Part shown: piece after piece, positions 12,943-24,399 of the stretch
How the letters are laid out: the number at the start of each line of letters is the position of its first letter
How positions within the stretch are numbered: position 1 is the stretch's first letter
From: Sialis fuliginosa
Lineage: Eukaryota; Arthropoda; Insecta; Megaloptera; Sialidae
NCBI GenBank assembly: GCA_961205875.1
Contig: OY540813.1
Span: forward strand, 22,105,001-22,169,000
Direction of reading: 5' to 3'
Length of the DNA: 64,000 nt
Notes under the pieces: generated by a model
What the model was told of the DNA's origin: nothing
Databases searched by the model: none
What the model saw: the letters and a program-made list of their open reading frames with translations, nothing else
Made by a program: the position numbers and the translations under genes

Positions 12943-13217
12943 AAAAATGTACTGAATTTCGTAGCTGAGATACCCATGCCCGATTGGGGTACGTAACTCA
13001 AAACAGGCACGCATAGCAAACAAATACACTCGACATAGGTACAGTACGCACCCAAGACAGGCACGAACACAACCTTGTATGTATCATCCGTTCATGATGT
13101 GGATACGTTCTGTACCCGTAGCGGGTATATTTATTCGCTTTGAGTGTTGTGGGTACGTAAAAACGTACATATCCCGTGCGGGTGCGAGCATACTAACTAC
13201 GAAATTCAGTTCATTTT
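12943..13217. mobile_element. GC-richer inverted-repeat element, copy 1 (~275 bp)
   Basis: The left end is AAAAATGTACTGAATTTCGT. The right end, reverse complemented, is AAAATGAACTGAATTTCGTA. The interior is markedly richer in G+C (ACGCACCC, CCCGTGCGGGTGCG, GGGTACGT words) than the surrounding DNA. A relative lies at 39018-39231. Neither has an open frame. Class unknown; a MITE-like non-autonomous DNA transposon is the best description. Confidence 0.7.
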
Positions 13218-13563
13218 CACAATGGATTTTACGAGGACATTAAAAACTGACATATGGATAAAATTTCAGAAATACAGATTCTATTTATTCTGAGAAATTG
13301 AAAAGATAATAATAAAATAATATGTATAAAAGAAATGTTTGTTATTATTTGACGTTATTCAGATATTGCTGGTATTGGCATAAGATGCATCATCTGTTAT
13401 ATCTCTCAGGTTTTACAGTCGCTGCTATGGCACATGTTGCCGGACTGTTTTGCTGTACACAATAAACTATTCGATTGGAATGTTGTGTTAGCAAAATGAT
13501 AAAATTTATTTATTATTTTATTCAAACAGTTGCGATTTTTTATTTGATTTGTCTTCACTTAAC

Positions 13564-13920
13564 TAACAAGGGAACCTTTTCAAGTGATAAAATTTATCGA
13601 ATTTAAATTTTGTATATAGTTAGAGGGGGTTAAGGGTAATAAAAAAAAATTGATATGAATATAATATGAAAATGTGCAAGAAAATCGTATATTTCAAATA
13701 ACTCTGAAACTAATGAAGATTTCAAAAATCTATAATACAAAATTTTCATTATTTTTTATACTCTTACAAATGGCAACAGTCGAAATTCGAAAATGTGAAA
13801 CCGTTCAGCCCCACCCCCCACCCACCCTATTCTTTTTTAAGATTTTTTTCTTCTATTTTCTTAACTATATACAAAATTTGAATTCGATACGATTTTATCA
13901 CTTGAAAAGGTTCACTTGTA
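13564..13920. mobile_element. TA-flanked inverted-repeat element (~355 bp)
   Basis: The left arm is ACAAGGGAACCTTTTCAAGT then GATAAAATTTATCGAATTTA. The right arm, reverse complemented, is ACAAGTGAACCTTTTCAAGT then GATAAAATCGTATCGAATTC. Both run on into AAATTTTGTATATAGTTA, giving arms of about 65 bp. A TA dinucleotide lies immediately outside each end, as expected for a Tc1/mariner-type target duplication. The 84-codon frame inside reads across the arm and is spurious. Confidence 0.75.
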
Positions 13921-13924
13921 AGAT

Positions 13925-14825
13925 CTGACATATTTCATTTGAGCGCAGTTTTTAAAAATTAAAAATACTAAATTAGAGAAAGGGTGTTTGACAGCACATA
14001 ATATTGCAGCATAATATTGCCCGGGGTAGATTGACTGTTTACCTCCTCCCCCTAATTAAAAGCTAGAGAAAATTTTAAAGGGTATTCCATGTCAATATAG
14101 CTACCCATATCATCGATTTCGTTGTTAAAAAGTTTTTTCAACATTTATGAATTTTGTCTTTGTCTCAAATAATTTTTTAACGTTGCTCGAAAATTTTTTC
14201 TGTTCTTTTTTCGGATTAAAAAATTGAAATTTTAGCGAAAAGAAGATATGAAACACAATTTTTTTCTATTTTTGAAATTTTGTGTTTTCTATTCTCTTCG
14301 TAAAATTTTCAATGAGTACCTCACTCACACTGCCCTTGTTATGATTCTGATTGTAGGGAGGGGGATTCACAAGATAATGACCAGGTGTAACAACGTGTGG
14401 GTAGCAAATAACAAAAAAAAAACGTGACATTGTTTATGGGTAGCCCCCTATTATTATTAACAACAAAAACAGATTTTTATTTAAATCTGATTTTGTATTA
14501 TAATTTATGTTTCTCTAGCAATATCTACACACAAATTATTATCATACCATTTAATTTCAATTACCAACAGTAAACAATCAATATCTTTACACGCAAGGTT
14601 CCTAGTTAAAATTTTGTGGTAACACACACGCTACAATAAATATGACATCATCATTATAACAATGATGTTTATAAAATATATTTACTGTTTTATGGTTTCT
14701 AAATGTTAATCTTCCCCATTAGCGGGAATCCACTGTTTGCGGTTTTTTCTATCTTCGTTCGTAGTATACACTTACATTTTATGAGACAGTGGTGAAGTAT
14801 AATAATATAGAAGCTAAAGAATTCT
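13925..14825. other. Non-coding stretch with homopolymer-like tracts
   Basis: Several C-run/T-run patches (CCTCCTCCCCCTAATT near 14042) but no frame or arm that could be supported. Confidence 0.45.
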
Positions 14826-14829
14826 CGGT

Positions 14830-14940
14830 AATTTCAAATACTGGGTGGGGCAATTGCTGGAGGTTAAATGAGTACTTATGAACATTACTTCGAGCCCGAT
14901 GTCGGTATGCTTCAGCGTTCTTCAACGTTTTCGAGGAAAG
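14830..14940 (+). repeat. Short repeat pair, unit 1
   Basis: GGTTAAATGAGTACTTATGA then ACATTACTTCGAGCCCGATG matches the block at about 15646-15700 (AGTTAAAATGAGTTCTTATG then AATATTGCTCCAAACCTTGT). A 61-codon ATG frame opens here with a hydrophilic start, but the paired copy breaks it, so I read it as repeat sequence and not a gene. Confidence 0.4.
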
Positions 14941-15544
14941 ATAACAAAGTTTTGTCTGAGTTTGGTAGAAATATACATTTAAAATTGATGTACCTATTTT
15001 ATAACTATTCTATATATGTAAATATAATTTGTTTTCGTACAAACAATTGTTAAAACTACAACTGTCCGTGTACTTAAGTTGATTTATTGTACTCGTAAGT
15101 ACATTTTTTGACAATTTTTTTTTCACATATCTAATTAAAACAATTAAATTTACAGTATAATCTCTTATAAAGTATACTTCCTATATGTATATTTCACCCT
15201 CGACCTATTTCCCCATTATTAGACCATAGCTTAATTAAAGAAAATATCATTATAAAAAGTTACAGGTTAGGTTCCAAGTTTATTCGTTTAAAGAGGTTAT
15301 AATTCATAAGATTTTTTTTATGCGAAATCTTGAAGTACTTATTTAATTAATATGTAAATTAATTTTTCTAATTAAAATAATATTATTTAATCAAAATAAC
15401 ATAATGATTTTTTAATTTTGTTAAAACAACAGTTTTTCAACTTCTGGTATTTCTAATTTAATAAGTATTTTAATTTTTTTAATAATATGATGTCACAAAA
15501 ACCTGATAACCCCTTCTTCTTTGTAACACCTTGTGGTTTTCCCC

Positions 15545-15765
15545 TCCACACTCTATAAGTGTGACGTAATTAATGGATGATCCCTAACAACAAGTGAAGA
15601 GACTTGATGGGTTCTTAGGACAAAAAGTAAAGGTACCACTGTGGTAAAGTTAAAATGAGTTCTTATGAATATTGCTCCAAACCTTGTGTCTGTGTACTTA
15701 ATCCAGAATGAGAAACGTCGCGGCGTACGAGGGCTAGCGTCGTGGTTATACACTCTCTCTTTCTG
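15545..15765 (+). repeat. Short repeat pair, unit 2
   Basis: Second copy of the GTTAAAATGAGTTCTTATGA block with extra flanking sequence (CACTGTGGTAAAG upstream, a CGTCGCGGCGTACGAGGG patch downstream). No coding frame that agrees with unit 1. Confidence 0.4.
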
Positions 15766-16009
15766 ACTCTCTCGTTATGTATAACTTGATTATGAAGTCC
15801 TTAGACATCATTATAAAATGTTTGCATATAAGTATACGAATTATTATACAATCACAATAAATATTTGTCAATATCAAATTATTCTCTTACAAAAATCTAA
15901 AATATCGTTATGGAGAACCATACATGACTTTGTTTGTTAGTTTGTTCTTTAATATCTTTTTAAATAATTTTTAATAAATTAAAATTTTTAAAGGGATTAA
16001 ATTAGTATT

Positions 16010-16475
16010 TAAAATTAAAATTTGAGGGTAGTCTTCACCCCTTCAATAGCTGTTTAAGCACGTACAAATAATAAATGTCCCTTAGGTTCAAATGAACTGC
16101 AAATGTACCAAGTCTTATTAAAATTAGTGAGATAATACTTGCAACGTTCACTTTTTAGACGATAAAAATTACAAAATTTCGAATATTTAGAAAACCCCTA
16201 AACCAATTAGCACCAAAATCAATAGGTGTAGAGTACTCACTAAGGCAAACATTTTCTTCAAAAATAATTGAGATCGGTGCATTTTTACAGTAGTTATCGT
16301 GAACGAAAGAAAATTCTACATCCAGACATATAGGCACACGCACAGCCGCCATGTGAAAAACAACTTTTCTTTACGATTTGAAGTTAGTACAATCAGAATC
16401 TGCTTTTATCTCGAACACGATTTTTCGACGGTAATACAATACTTCCGTTTCTTTCAGAACATGGAAGTAAAAACA
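16010..16475 (+). repeat. Dispersed repeat family H, copy 2
   Basis: About 85-90 percent alike by eye to 4365-4655 over GAGGGTAGTCTTCACC, CAAGTCTTATTAAAATTAG, CAACGTTCACTTTTTA and AGCACCAAAATCAATAGG. It contains about 160 bp (roughly 16258-16420) that copy 1 lacks between AAACATTTTC and TTTTTCGACGGTA. The diverged 34-kb copy also has sequence at this place, so copy 1 probably carries a deletion. Confidence 0.75.
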
Positions 16476-16479
16476 ATAG

Positions 16480-18090
16480 ACAGTATTATTGTTTTTAAAT
16501 GATTTAAATCACACTCACATTATATATTTTTTTAATATTTTGACTTGTTTTATGCATTGAATATATAAAAAGGAATAAAAAATACTATATTTATCTATCT
16601 ATATATATTTTTTTAATAGACAACTGAAACATTGATGCAAAAAACTAACCATTTATTTTGTTAAATATATAAAAACATTTAAGTCTGATAAAAAAATTTT
16701 CAGATAAAAACTGTTTGACTTTATTCATATAATAGGATGATGCAATGAAAATTGCAGGTTCCTACTTGAAAACAAAGTTTAACTGAAATTTGTCTTGAAA
16801 TTGGCCACCAAATAAAAATAAATTATACCATGTCCCCTCTCCCCTTGAAACCATACAAAAAATTACTGTCTGTATATATACATATGTCTGTATATTACTT
16901 ATTGAAACCGGGCATGAATTAATCAAATTTGATTAATTTCGTGCTGCAATTAATAGTTGATAAGAATAATGAGTTAATAACAAATCGAGAATAAAATATT
17001 TTAATTGATATATATATTTTATAACCACCCTATACACGCACGCATACACACACATACATTTGTATGTGAATATTACTGTAAGCGGTTGCCTTTGTTAGAA
17101 TGTAATATTTATAAAGTAATGAATAGTAAATGCCAATGCCTGCTTTTAAACAATGGCAGTGTAATGCAGTACTTTTAACTACACAGCGCGATTATGTATA
17201 CGTTTTGATGTCCGCAATAATGGCGTTAAGGAGAGCATGGTACTCCAATAGTGTGAACCATATTAGTTCATATAGTTTTCGATGAAAATTACAAAATTAA
17301 AAATGAGCTAAATTAAGAATTTAATATGCATGTGAACGAAGGACTACAGAGCATGTCTTATTCCCTTTAGTCATCCACGTCTAATTTATGTGCAGAAATC
17401 AAGTGGATTTAACCCTTTCATCACGGGTGTGACTGTGCTGACGTACTTTTGATATGTATCATACGTTATATGTATACATATAACAAAGAGCTCGGCAGCC
17501 AATGCCGATCTCGCATTCCACGTGCTGACCTTAAAAGGTTTATAAAGGTCGTTTTGAAATACTCATTAAATTGTAAAATTAAAAACAAATGATATTTTAA
17601 CCATAAAGTTAATTTAATTTCGACCAAGGTTTAAATACATATTGTTTAATAAAATAATTGAATGAGCATCTTACATCAAATTCTACTAAACACAATATTC
17701 CTTTTAGGAGATTCAAAATAGAATTTCAGGAAACTAAATCTCCCTTTTAATATTTCATTCACACAATCATCAAACATAATTAAAATTGTAACCAAAAGTA
17801 GAAAAGAGAATATTCGTTATTTTGCTTGTAATTCTGCTATAATATACAAATTTCTAACAAATGGAAATTAATACCAGTTGAAATTCAAAACGCGTAGAAA
17901 ATATAATGTAGTTATATACATATGTATATTCGCGATTGAAATTTTCAAATACTTGATATTTGAAAACATAATTTATTTTGCGATTCATAAAAAAATCATA
18001 TTTCAATTTTTGTTTCATGAATTATAATACTATAATATTAACTTATTTATTTATATGTAGAGTACATAAAATGTCTGCTTATTACTTAAT
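16480..18090. other. AT-rich non-coding stretch with one perfect palindrome
   Basis: Holds the 20-bp palindrome GTTATATGTATACATATAAC at 17465-17484 and a patch of GAGCTCGGCAGCC downstream. Otherwise nothing was recognised. Confidence 0.5.
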
Positions 18091-18253
18091 TTTAAAGCTG
18101 TACGTGTACTTAAGTACATGAACATAATTACTCTTTGGAGTAATTGTATACCTACTTTACAAAATACAGAGACTTAAATACATTTTTTGGCAATGTTCTT
18201 GTACTTGTACATACATAAGAACTTAGTACTTTTTTGTTATTGTGCACAGCTCT
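18091..18253. mobile_element. Possible small hAT-like element
   Basis: The left end AAAGCTGTACGTGTACTTAA faces a right end that reads AGAGCTGTGCACAATAACA when reverse complemented. The outer flanks read ACTTAATT on the left and ACTTAATA on the right, 7 of 8 identical, which fits an 8-bp hAT-type duplication if the left boundary is 18091. A partial relative is at 15058-15125 (CTGTCCGTGTACTTAAGTTG and a shared ACATTTTTTG block). Confidence 0.4.
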
Positions 18254-18379
18254 ACTTAATATTGCTTTAAAAAGTAAAGAGTGGGAAATCTAAATTTTTT
18301 TTCTAGGAAAAATTGTGATGTTAATATCAGACAAAAACAGACATAAATGATTTTATATAAAATTTATATTTTCTAATAT

Positions 18380-18485
18380 GTTAGGGCCACACCTGCGTTA
18401 ACGTCTAACGGGCAAAAACGCGTTAATTATATACGTTAAGCATCGCGTTACATTTCACGTTAGACGTGGTAAGTTTAACCCTTTC
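18380..18485. other. CpG-richer patch with repeated CGTTA words
   Basis: GCGTTAACGTCTAACGGG, ACGCGTTAAT, TACGTTAAG, TCGCGTTACA and CACGTTAGACGTGG follow each other within about 90 bases in an otherwise CpG-poor region. Several words are inverted with respect to each other (TAACGTCTAACG / CGTTAGACGT). This could be the core of a decayed inverted-repeat element; no termini were found. Confidence 0.35.
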
Positions 18486-18489
18486 GGTG

Positions 18490-19733
18490 CTACGCGGATC
18501 CAAATTTGAATTTTTAATAGGTACGTAAAATTTCGCGATATTCATCGATTCGATTTATGTTCTAAATTAATTTTTCGGTTGGTTCTTATTAAATTATCAA
18601 ATAGTAACACGGAAAAAGAGTACGCCGAAATATATATATATATATTTTAAATATATAGTTTTATTCTTTATATACTTTACACATGGGTGTATGTATGCAT
18701 GAGTATATGAACAATATTCACGTTATATATCTAAAATATGTGGGGGCCAGAACTACTTATCAGCCCATCTCGACTTTTTTTTATAACTCATTTTGTCTTC
18801 CCCATCCACTAAAAATGCAAAAGATTTGTTAAATTTGAAGGGAAGTCAGAATGCGGAACAGATCATTGATATTATTCTAGTAATTATAAACATAATATAA
18901 ATGAAAAATACCTGCTTTCACATTTTTGATAGTAAATGTTACTAATTGCACTATTTTCAAATGGTTGTTAACTTTGTTATGCTATAGTTTGAAATCTATA
19001 AAGTTTAAAGTGCAATTAAAAATAAAGTAATTGATTAAATAAATAAAAACTATACGGTACGGGATACTAATACGCAAGGCATGACTATCACTTGACAATT
19101 TTTTCCTTATTTCACTTGTTCAAACTTACTTCTATTTTATAATTAAATTTTCCAACCCACTTAATTTTCTTTTTATTAAAGTATAACAAGAAAATTAGAA
19201 GTATACTCATTTAAAACTTTTAATTATTATAAATCCAACAGTGATACATTATTTGTAGTTGAACTAGAAAATAAATATAATATATTATAGGTATACTTAC
19301 TTGTTCAATTAATACAGAAGTTAAAAAGTTTAATTAAAACTTTATAAAATAGCAAATAATTAATTGAATGTATGTTTTATTCATACATTATAGCAAACGA
19401 TTTGATTGACCTTTAGACGTTGGTCTGTATTTTAACTGCTCATTTTATATTCGGGACAAATGCTAAAATGTTTAATGTGTAATCACAGTTAAATTATCTG
19501 AACGTTCTGTTGAAATTAGTTCTTTTATAGTTTGTAATAATGGACCATGAATTTAATTTGCAATGCATATATATTTCTTTCATTTGGTTTTGATCATTTA
19601 AGTAGTATGCTTATAATAAATAAAATATATGATATATTTATTAGTAACAAAATGTCTATATAAGTTTGATATTATTTTAAAATTAAAATATTTATTTTAT
19701 TTGTAGACTAACCGTCTGTAACTTATAGAATTA
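18490..19733. other. AT-rich non-coding stretch, nothing recognised
   Basis: A TATATATATATAT run near 18632-18646 and otherwise no frame, splice pair or arm. Confidence 0.5.
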
Positions 19734-20315
19734 TAAGGTACTGGCACCAGTTATGGCCGCTATAAGAGCAAAGTTTACTGTTTTTGTGATTGACGGGCTT
19801 CTTTTTTGTTATTCGCATGAACTCATGTTACTATTAAAACAAGTAACTCTTATAGTTAATCAATTTAATTACCAATGTCCGCAAATATAGTTTTTTTTTT
19901 ATTATAGCCTTTTATTTTGTTTATGTTTTTTCTCCAGTAATGGATTAAAAAAAACTAGTAATGAGCACGCAGTGATGGACACTTTCTAATGATTACAAAA
20001 TGATAAGTACTACGACACAAAAGATATAAAAGAAAGAATCGTCAAATTTTTGAGACAATATAACGCAGTTTCTATGATAATATAAAAATTAATAAATAAA
20101 TTATATTAATAATTATATAGTTTAAATGTCCACCATTTTGACACCTATTGGCCGATTGTCATCAAATCACGCTGTAAGACAGTTTAATGTATAGAATATA
20201 GATTAATATTCAGAAATGGTAGTAATCAAATATGAACAAATATTTCTAATTCAGTGCACTTAGTTAAAAAAGAGCTATTATTGGAGTCATATCCAAGACT
20301 GGTGTCAATACCTTA
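19734..20315. mobile_element. TA-flanked inverted-repeat element (~578 bp)
   Basis: The left terminus AGGTACTGGCACCAGTTATG begins at 19736. The right terminus, reverse complemented, reads AGGTATTGACACCAGTCTTG and ends at 20313. TA sits outside both ends (19734-19735 and 20314-20315), the usual Tc1/mariner duplication. The arms are about 22 bp and the interior is AT-rich and non-coding, so this is a non-autonomous copy. Confidence 0.7.
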
Positions 20316-20773
20316 CCATCTGTGCTGTTAGTCCAGAACAAATTTTTAAGATTAGTGTAGAATTTTGAAAAATGTCATCCTTATCCTTATAGGTTAAAGG
20401 AAAACACTCATATATATTCAAATTTCCAGGGGTATGCGAATGAGGACAATTGTAAACAATTTTAATAGAAATTGCCCAAAGTTCACCTTATACAATACAT
20501 ATAAATAGATATGCAGATTCCTAAACATATCAAAATAAAAAAGTTGAATTACTTTTTTAGTGTGTGCTTAAATCATAAAAGGACCCGTAACATTTCGCGA
20601 TTCTAAGTCCAGGGGTTTGGAATGGGTGTTGATGAGTCAGTCACTAGGACTTCCTACGAAATAAATAAAGATTAGATAGATGTGATAATGATAAGAAAAT
20701 AAGTGGAAGACAGAGATTTTACATTAGCGACGTATTCGCATAACGCTAAGAACAAAATAGCAACATTATGAAT

Positions 20774-20935
20774 TAAGTTTCTAGTCTGTTAAATTGTCCT
20801 CCTTGTTGTGTTTTCTTACTTGAAGATTCGACTCTCATACCGGAGTCTTCTTCTGAACCACTCCTGATGAAGACTTTGACATCGAAATGTCAAGTAAGAA
20901 AACACGATAATGTGTACAACAGCCCAGAAACTTAG
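20774..20935. repeat. Inverted repeat enclosing hammerhead-like boxes
   Basis: GTGTTTTCTTACTTGA (20808-20823) and its exact reverse complement (20890-20905) enclose 66 bases. The pairing extends outward through AAGTTTCTAGTCTGTT and AACAGCCCAGAAACTT. Inside are a small GACTC/GAGTC stem, CTGATGA (20864-20870) and CGAAA (20883-20887), the two conserved boxes of hammerhead ribozymes and of the hammerhead-bearing ends of Penelope-like elements. The segment between the boxes pairs poorly, so a functional ribozyme is not shown. It could be a decayed element end or chance. Confidence 0.45.
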
Positions 20936-20959
20936 TTTACTACTTTTTTCAGTACGTCA

Positions 20960-21135
20960 ACCCTTTTGTTAATTTACTTCTGAAACTTCGTGAGTGGCTT
21001 CTTTTTGACGATTCTAACAACTTTTTTATTTGCGAAAAAAAGCTGTGGAATTTTCTGGGCGCGGACTGAAAAAACGGCTCAAGATATTTGTCGGACAAAA
21101 TGACCAATAACAATGATGATGACATTATGTTGGAG
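20960..21135 (+). repeat. Partial relative of the 38.4-kb inverted-repeat element
   Basis: ACTTCTGAAACTTCGTGAGT then GGCTTCTTTTTGACGATTCT then AACAACTTTTTTATTTGCG parallels the start of the 38383-38867 element (CTCCTCTGAAACTTCGTGGG and onward). The opposite arm was not found, so this is a solo end or a different member sharing the terminus. Confidence 0.5.
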
Positions 21136-21479
21136 GTGGCAGACTAGGTGATATCCCACTATTTTTGTCCGACATTTTTTTTTCGATTTTCTTACCATAT
21201 AGAAATAAATAGGTCATTCTATTTAAAAATACATGAAATTTATTATACATCATATTTCGGGATCACATGTGAATTTTTACTTATAATATCATATACAATT
21301 TTAATTATTTCTCTATCTCTTAAAAGAGAAGAGATATCGAAGAGATATGCACTATCATATCACGCTGTAATGATACACATTTTTCGGAGCCACACTATAT
21401 ATTTTAATATAAGTTTAGATGTGTGTTATTACTTATAATATCATTTAAAATTTGATTTTTTCTGTAATTATTAAATTGG

Positions 21480-21660
21480 TTTGAAGCGAAATTTCGCGCA
21501 AAAATATGTGATTTAGATCCACTGTGGCGGCGGTCACGAATGCTTACAGAAAAAAAATGTTTTGTTGATCTTGTGGAAACGGATTTTTTGCTTTTGTTTC
21601 TGTTTCCGAAAACAAAACTATTTTGTTTTAAAGGAAACCCGTTTTAACAGTAACATAAAG
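21480..21660 (+). repeat. TGTGGAAACG repeat, copy 1
   Basis: Shares TTGTGGAAACG, a TTTTGTTT tract and GAAAACAAAACT with 43105-43275 in the same order and similar spacing. There is a GC-rich block just upstream (CACTGTGGCGGCGGTCACG). No coding potential or termini were identified. Confidence 0.4.
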
Positions 21661-22785
21661 CAAGTACATAAAGTTAAGAAACCACAGCAGTAAGAAACTA
21701 TACACCTGAACTAAGGGAACTAAGTTGTTTAAAGGGAACAATTAATAGCCGAGCATCTATCTGTTGAAGTTTTGTATAGTTTGAAATTAATTTAGCGAAC
21801 AAAGCCGCCTCTATAAGTCTGCGAGTGACGTGACGACCATTCCTATGTAATTACAACGAAGTAATGCTATCGCGGATGCATTTTTATCCATATTATTGAT
21901 ATCGTTCAATGCATTTATTATTAATAATATTTTGACCCAAATTTTCAATCTATGACTTATTCTAATTTAAAATTAAAAAACATTTTTTGGTTGTTGCCAC
22001 ATTATATTAAATAACAGGATTTCAAAAATGTGCCATTAAAATAATTTATTTAAATTCCCAAAATTGACAAAGTTGTAGTGATTTACAAAACGTGGTGCCT
22101 AAGCAGAATGAAAAAAAAATCAGTTGCAGAAGGCAGTAAGATGTACTTTATGGTCCAGAAGTAGCTGATTTATAAATACAAAAATTCGGTCAGAATTCGA
22201 AATAGCATTTTTTAAATGACTTACATAATATTTCAAGAAATTTAAAAGAAAAACATCTTAAGGAATATATTTAACTATTCTTTAGAAGGTTTAATATCGT
22301 TATTTACTCCAGTACGTATTATTAAAGCGTTACTACATTTTTTATATAACTAATTAATTTTTCAGTATAAAAATCTAAATATACCGCTCTTTTTGTTTAC
22401 TCCAGTTTAAATATAAAATTCTTGCAAGGGTCACCTACGTCACTGATTTCTAAATAAAACAGCCCACGGGATTCTACTGTTTGTGTTTTGAGTTTGTATA
22501 ATCACAGAGTTTCTTTTAGGACATGTTTTCTTTACATAATGCTGAAAATATAATTGAATTGTGTAACAAGCTGAAATAAAATACATAATATATAAAATAT
22601 TCACTGAATCAATAAAATAAAATTTGTATGATAAAACAATTCCAAAAAGTTTCACGGCAGTTTAATTGTTATTGTAAAGAAATATAAATTCAACATTGGT
22701 CTCAAAGTTTTTATATGTATTCTTGTTTCAACATCACTGTAATAACAATTATATTTCGCAGAATAGCGATTTGTAAAATATTTCT
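21661..22785. other. AT-rich non-coding stretch, nothing recognised
   Basis: No credible frame or repeat arm. Confidence 0.45.
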
Positions 22786-23065
22786 AGATCTCGGTCATGT
22801 GTAGAGGACGAGACAAGCTTAATTTTTTTTGTGAGACTATACGGCTTCTATTTTTACAAAACGAGATCGAGACGATGCTTATCTATGTCTCGTTTCGTTT
22901 TCACGCAAAAAAATTAAAAAATTCTTGAGTAGTGTTTCCCGACATTTTAACACCGCGACACAAATTTTAGAACGATGTGCTATTGCGACTCATAGCTTTA
23001 TGAATTATTTTTGAGATTGACTTTTCAATGCATTTCATTAGTTGACTTTTCATTCAATTTCCACG
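22785..23065. repeat. GAGACGAG-type patch and hAT-like end remnant
   Basis: GAGGACGAGACAAGC and AAAACGAGATCGAGACGATG (22803-22877) share words with 50590-50700. Next to it, AGTGTTTCCCGACATTTTAA then CACCGCGACACAAATTTTAG (22931-22970) resembles the CAGTGTTTCCCAACC...GCGACAC left ends of insect hAT elements. No matching right end was found. Confidence 0.35.
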
Positions 23066-23207
23066 GAGTAATTAAAAAACAAACAAAAGTATATATCAGA
23101 AACATTTGTTTATTTTTGTCTATGTCACTCTATTTTCTTTAACCAACAATAAACAAAAAATGTTTTAAAAATTGAAAAATCAAATCATATCCAATAAAAG
23201 TGACATT

Positions 23208-23271
23208 AAAATAATATTGAAATAAATACACATACATATAAATGTATGTGTATTTATTTCAATATTATTTT
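23208..23271. repeat. Perfect 30-bp inverted repeat with a 4-base loop
   Basis: The arm at 23208-23237 (starting AAAATAATATTGAAATAAAT) is exactly complementary to 23242-23271 with only four bases between. No mismatch was seen in 30 pairs. A 60-nt perfect stem is uncommon in drifting non-coding DNA, so the structure is recent or kept. It could be a short foldback insertion, a replication snap-back or an RNA hairpin precursor. Confidence 0.8.
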
Positions 23272-23595
23272 TTATACAATAAAAAAAGTATAAATGTTAC
23301 AACCAATAGCGTTATCATAAAATATATGTTTGGATTTGTATACAATAAAATAAAATAATGTTAGTTTTTATCAATTGCGCAGAGAAATTCAATATATTTG
23401 ATATCGAAAGTCTCATAATTAAAAATACAAATGCAGCCTGTGTACAAAAATAAAACGATTTAAATTGTTGTGTTGTCAGTGGAACTAATTATTTTGAACA
23501 ATTGTAGCGCGTAATTTTCATGAATATTTTTCTACTATTTATTTTAATTAAATTGTTTGAATATGTATATTGTTAGTAGCAGATATATTTTTATA

Positions 23596-24398
23596 TACAG
23601 GGTATTCACCAGAATCGAGCGATCATTGCTAGCTTTGTTAATATTGGAACTAGAAGATCGGTTAAATGGGCAAAGTATCAGTATTTTTTCCAGGATGAAT
23701 AATGGCGGTCTCAAAAATGAATGTCGAATTTCAGAGATAGGTATATTGAAAAATAACGTTTTTTAAATAGAATATCCATATATTATTGAATTTTATAGCT
23801 AAGAATGTTCTCTTTATAACAGTCTTGTTTTTTTTCATAAAATAAGATAACTAGTGATAAATGAATGGAAAATATCAATAAATAGTGTACTACTTATGCA
23901 AACTTAATTAAATTAAAAAAATGATTAAAATTTTTAAAACAATAATTTCAGGTATTTTTGCCATTTTTTCGAAGATTTTTAACGATTTTGAATTTTATTG
24001 ATAAAAAAAATATTATTATAACTAATTATTGTAACTTTTTACCAATAATACTCAAAAACGTTAAAATTCTACGAAATTAGGCATAAATATCTGAAATTTT
24101 TGTTTTAAAAATTTTAATCAATGTTATAACTTGTTTTTTATCAATTTTACCACCATGCATTGCACTTTTATAAAGAGAACATTCTCAGCTATAAAATCCA
24201 TTATAAATGGACCTATAGTTATTCCATTTAAAAAAGTTATATTTCAATATATCTTTGAAATTCGACATTCAATTATTTTTTAGAGACTGCTATTATTCAT
24301 CCCGGAAAAATACTGATAATTTGCCCATTTAACCGACCTTCTAGTTCTAATAATAATAAAGTTAGAAATAAGTACTCGATTCTGGAGAACAGCCTGTA
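23596..24398. mobile_element. Palindromic foldback element 1 (~799 bp, TA-flanked)
   Basis: The left end CAGGGTATTCACCAGAATCG (from 23598) pairs with a right end reading CAGGCTGTTCTCCAGAATCG when reverse complemented (ending 24396). TA lies outside both ends. Pairing continues through GGTTAAATGGGCAAA, TGAATAATGGCGGTCT/TGAATAATAGCAGTCT and AAGAATGTTCTCTTTATA. Inner blocks also match (TTAAAATTTTTAAAACAA with TTTCAGGTATTTTTGCC), so almost the whole element is one imperfect palindrome centred near 24.0 kb. The two small frames are by-products. Tc1/mariner-type non-autonomous element by its TA duplication. Confidence 0.85.
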
Positions 24399-24399
24399 T

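Noticed and set aside
14868-15053. 61-codon ATG frame with a protein-like start
   Set aside because: The same DNA block recurs at 15.65 kb with a disrupted frame, so it is repeat sequence.
20820-20835. GATTCGACTC, resembling a tRNA T-loop
   Set aside because: The flanking bases do not form the T-arm or acceptor stem. No cloverleaf could be built.
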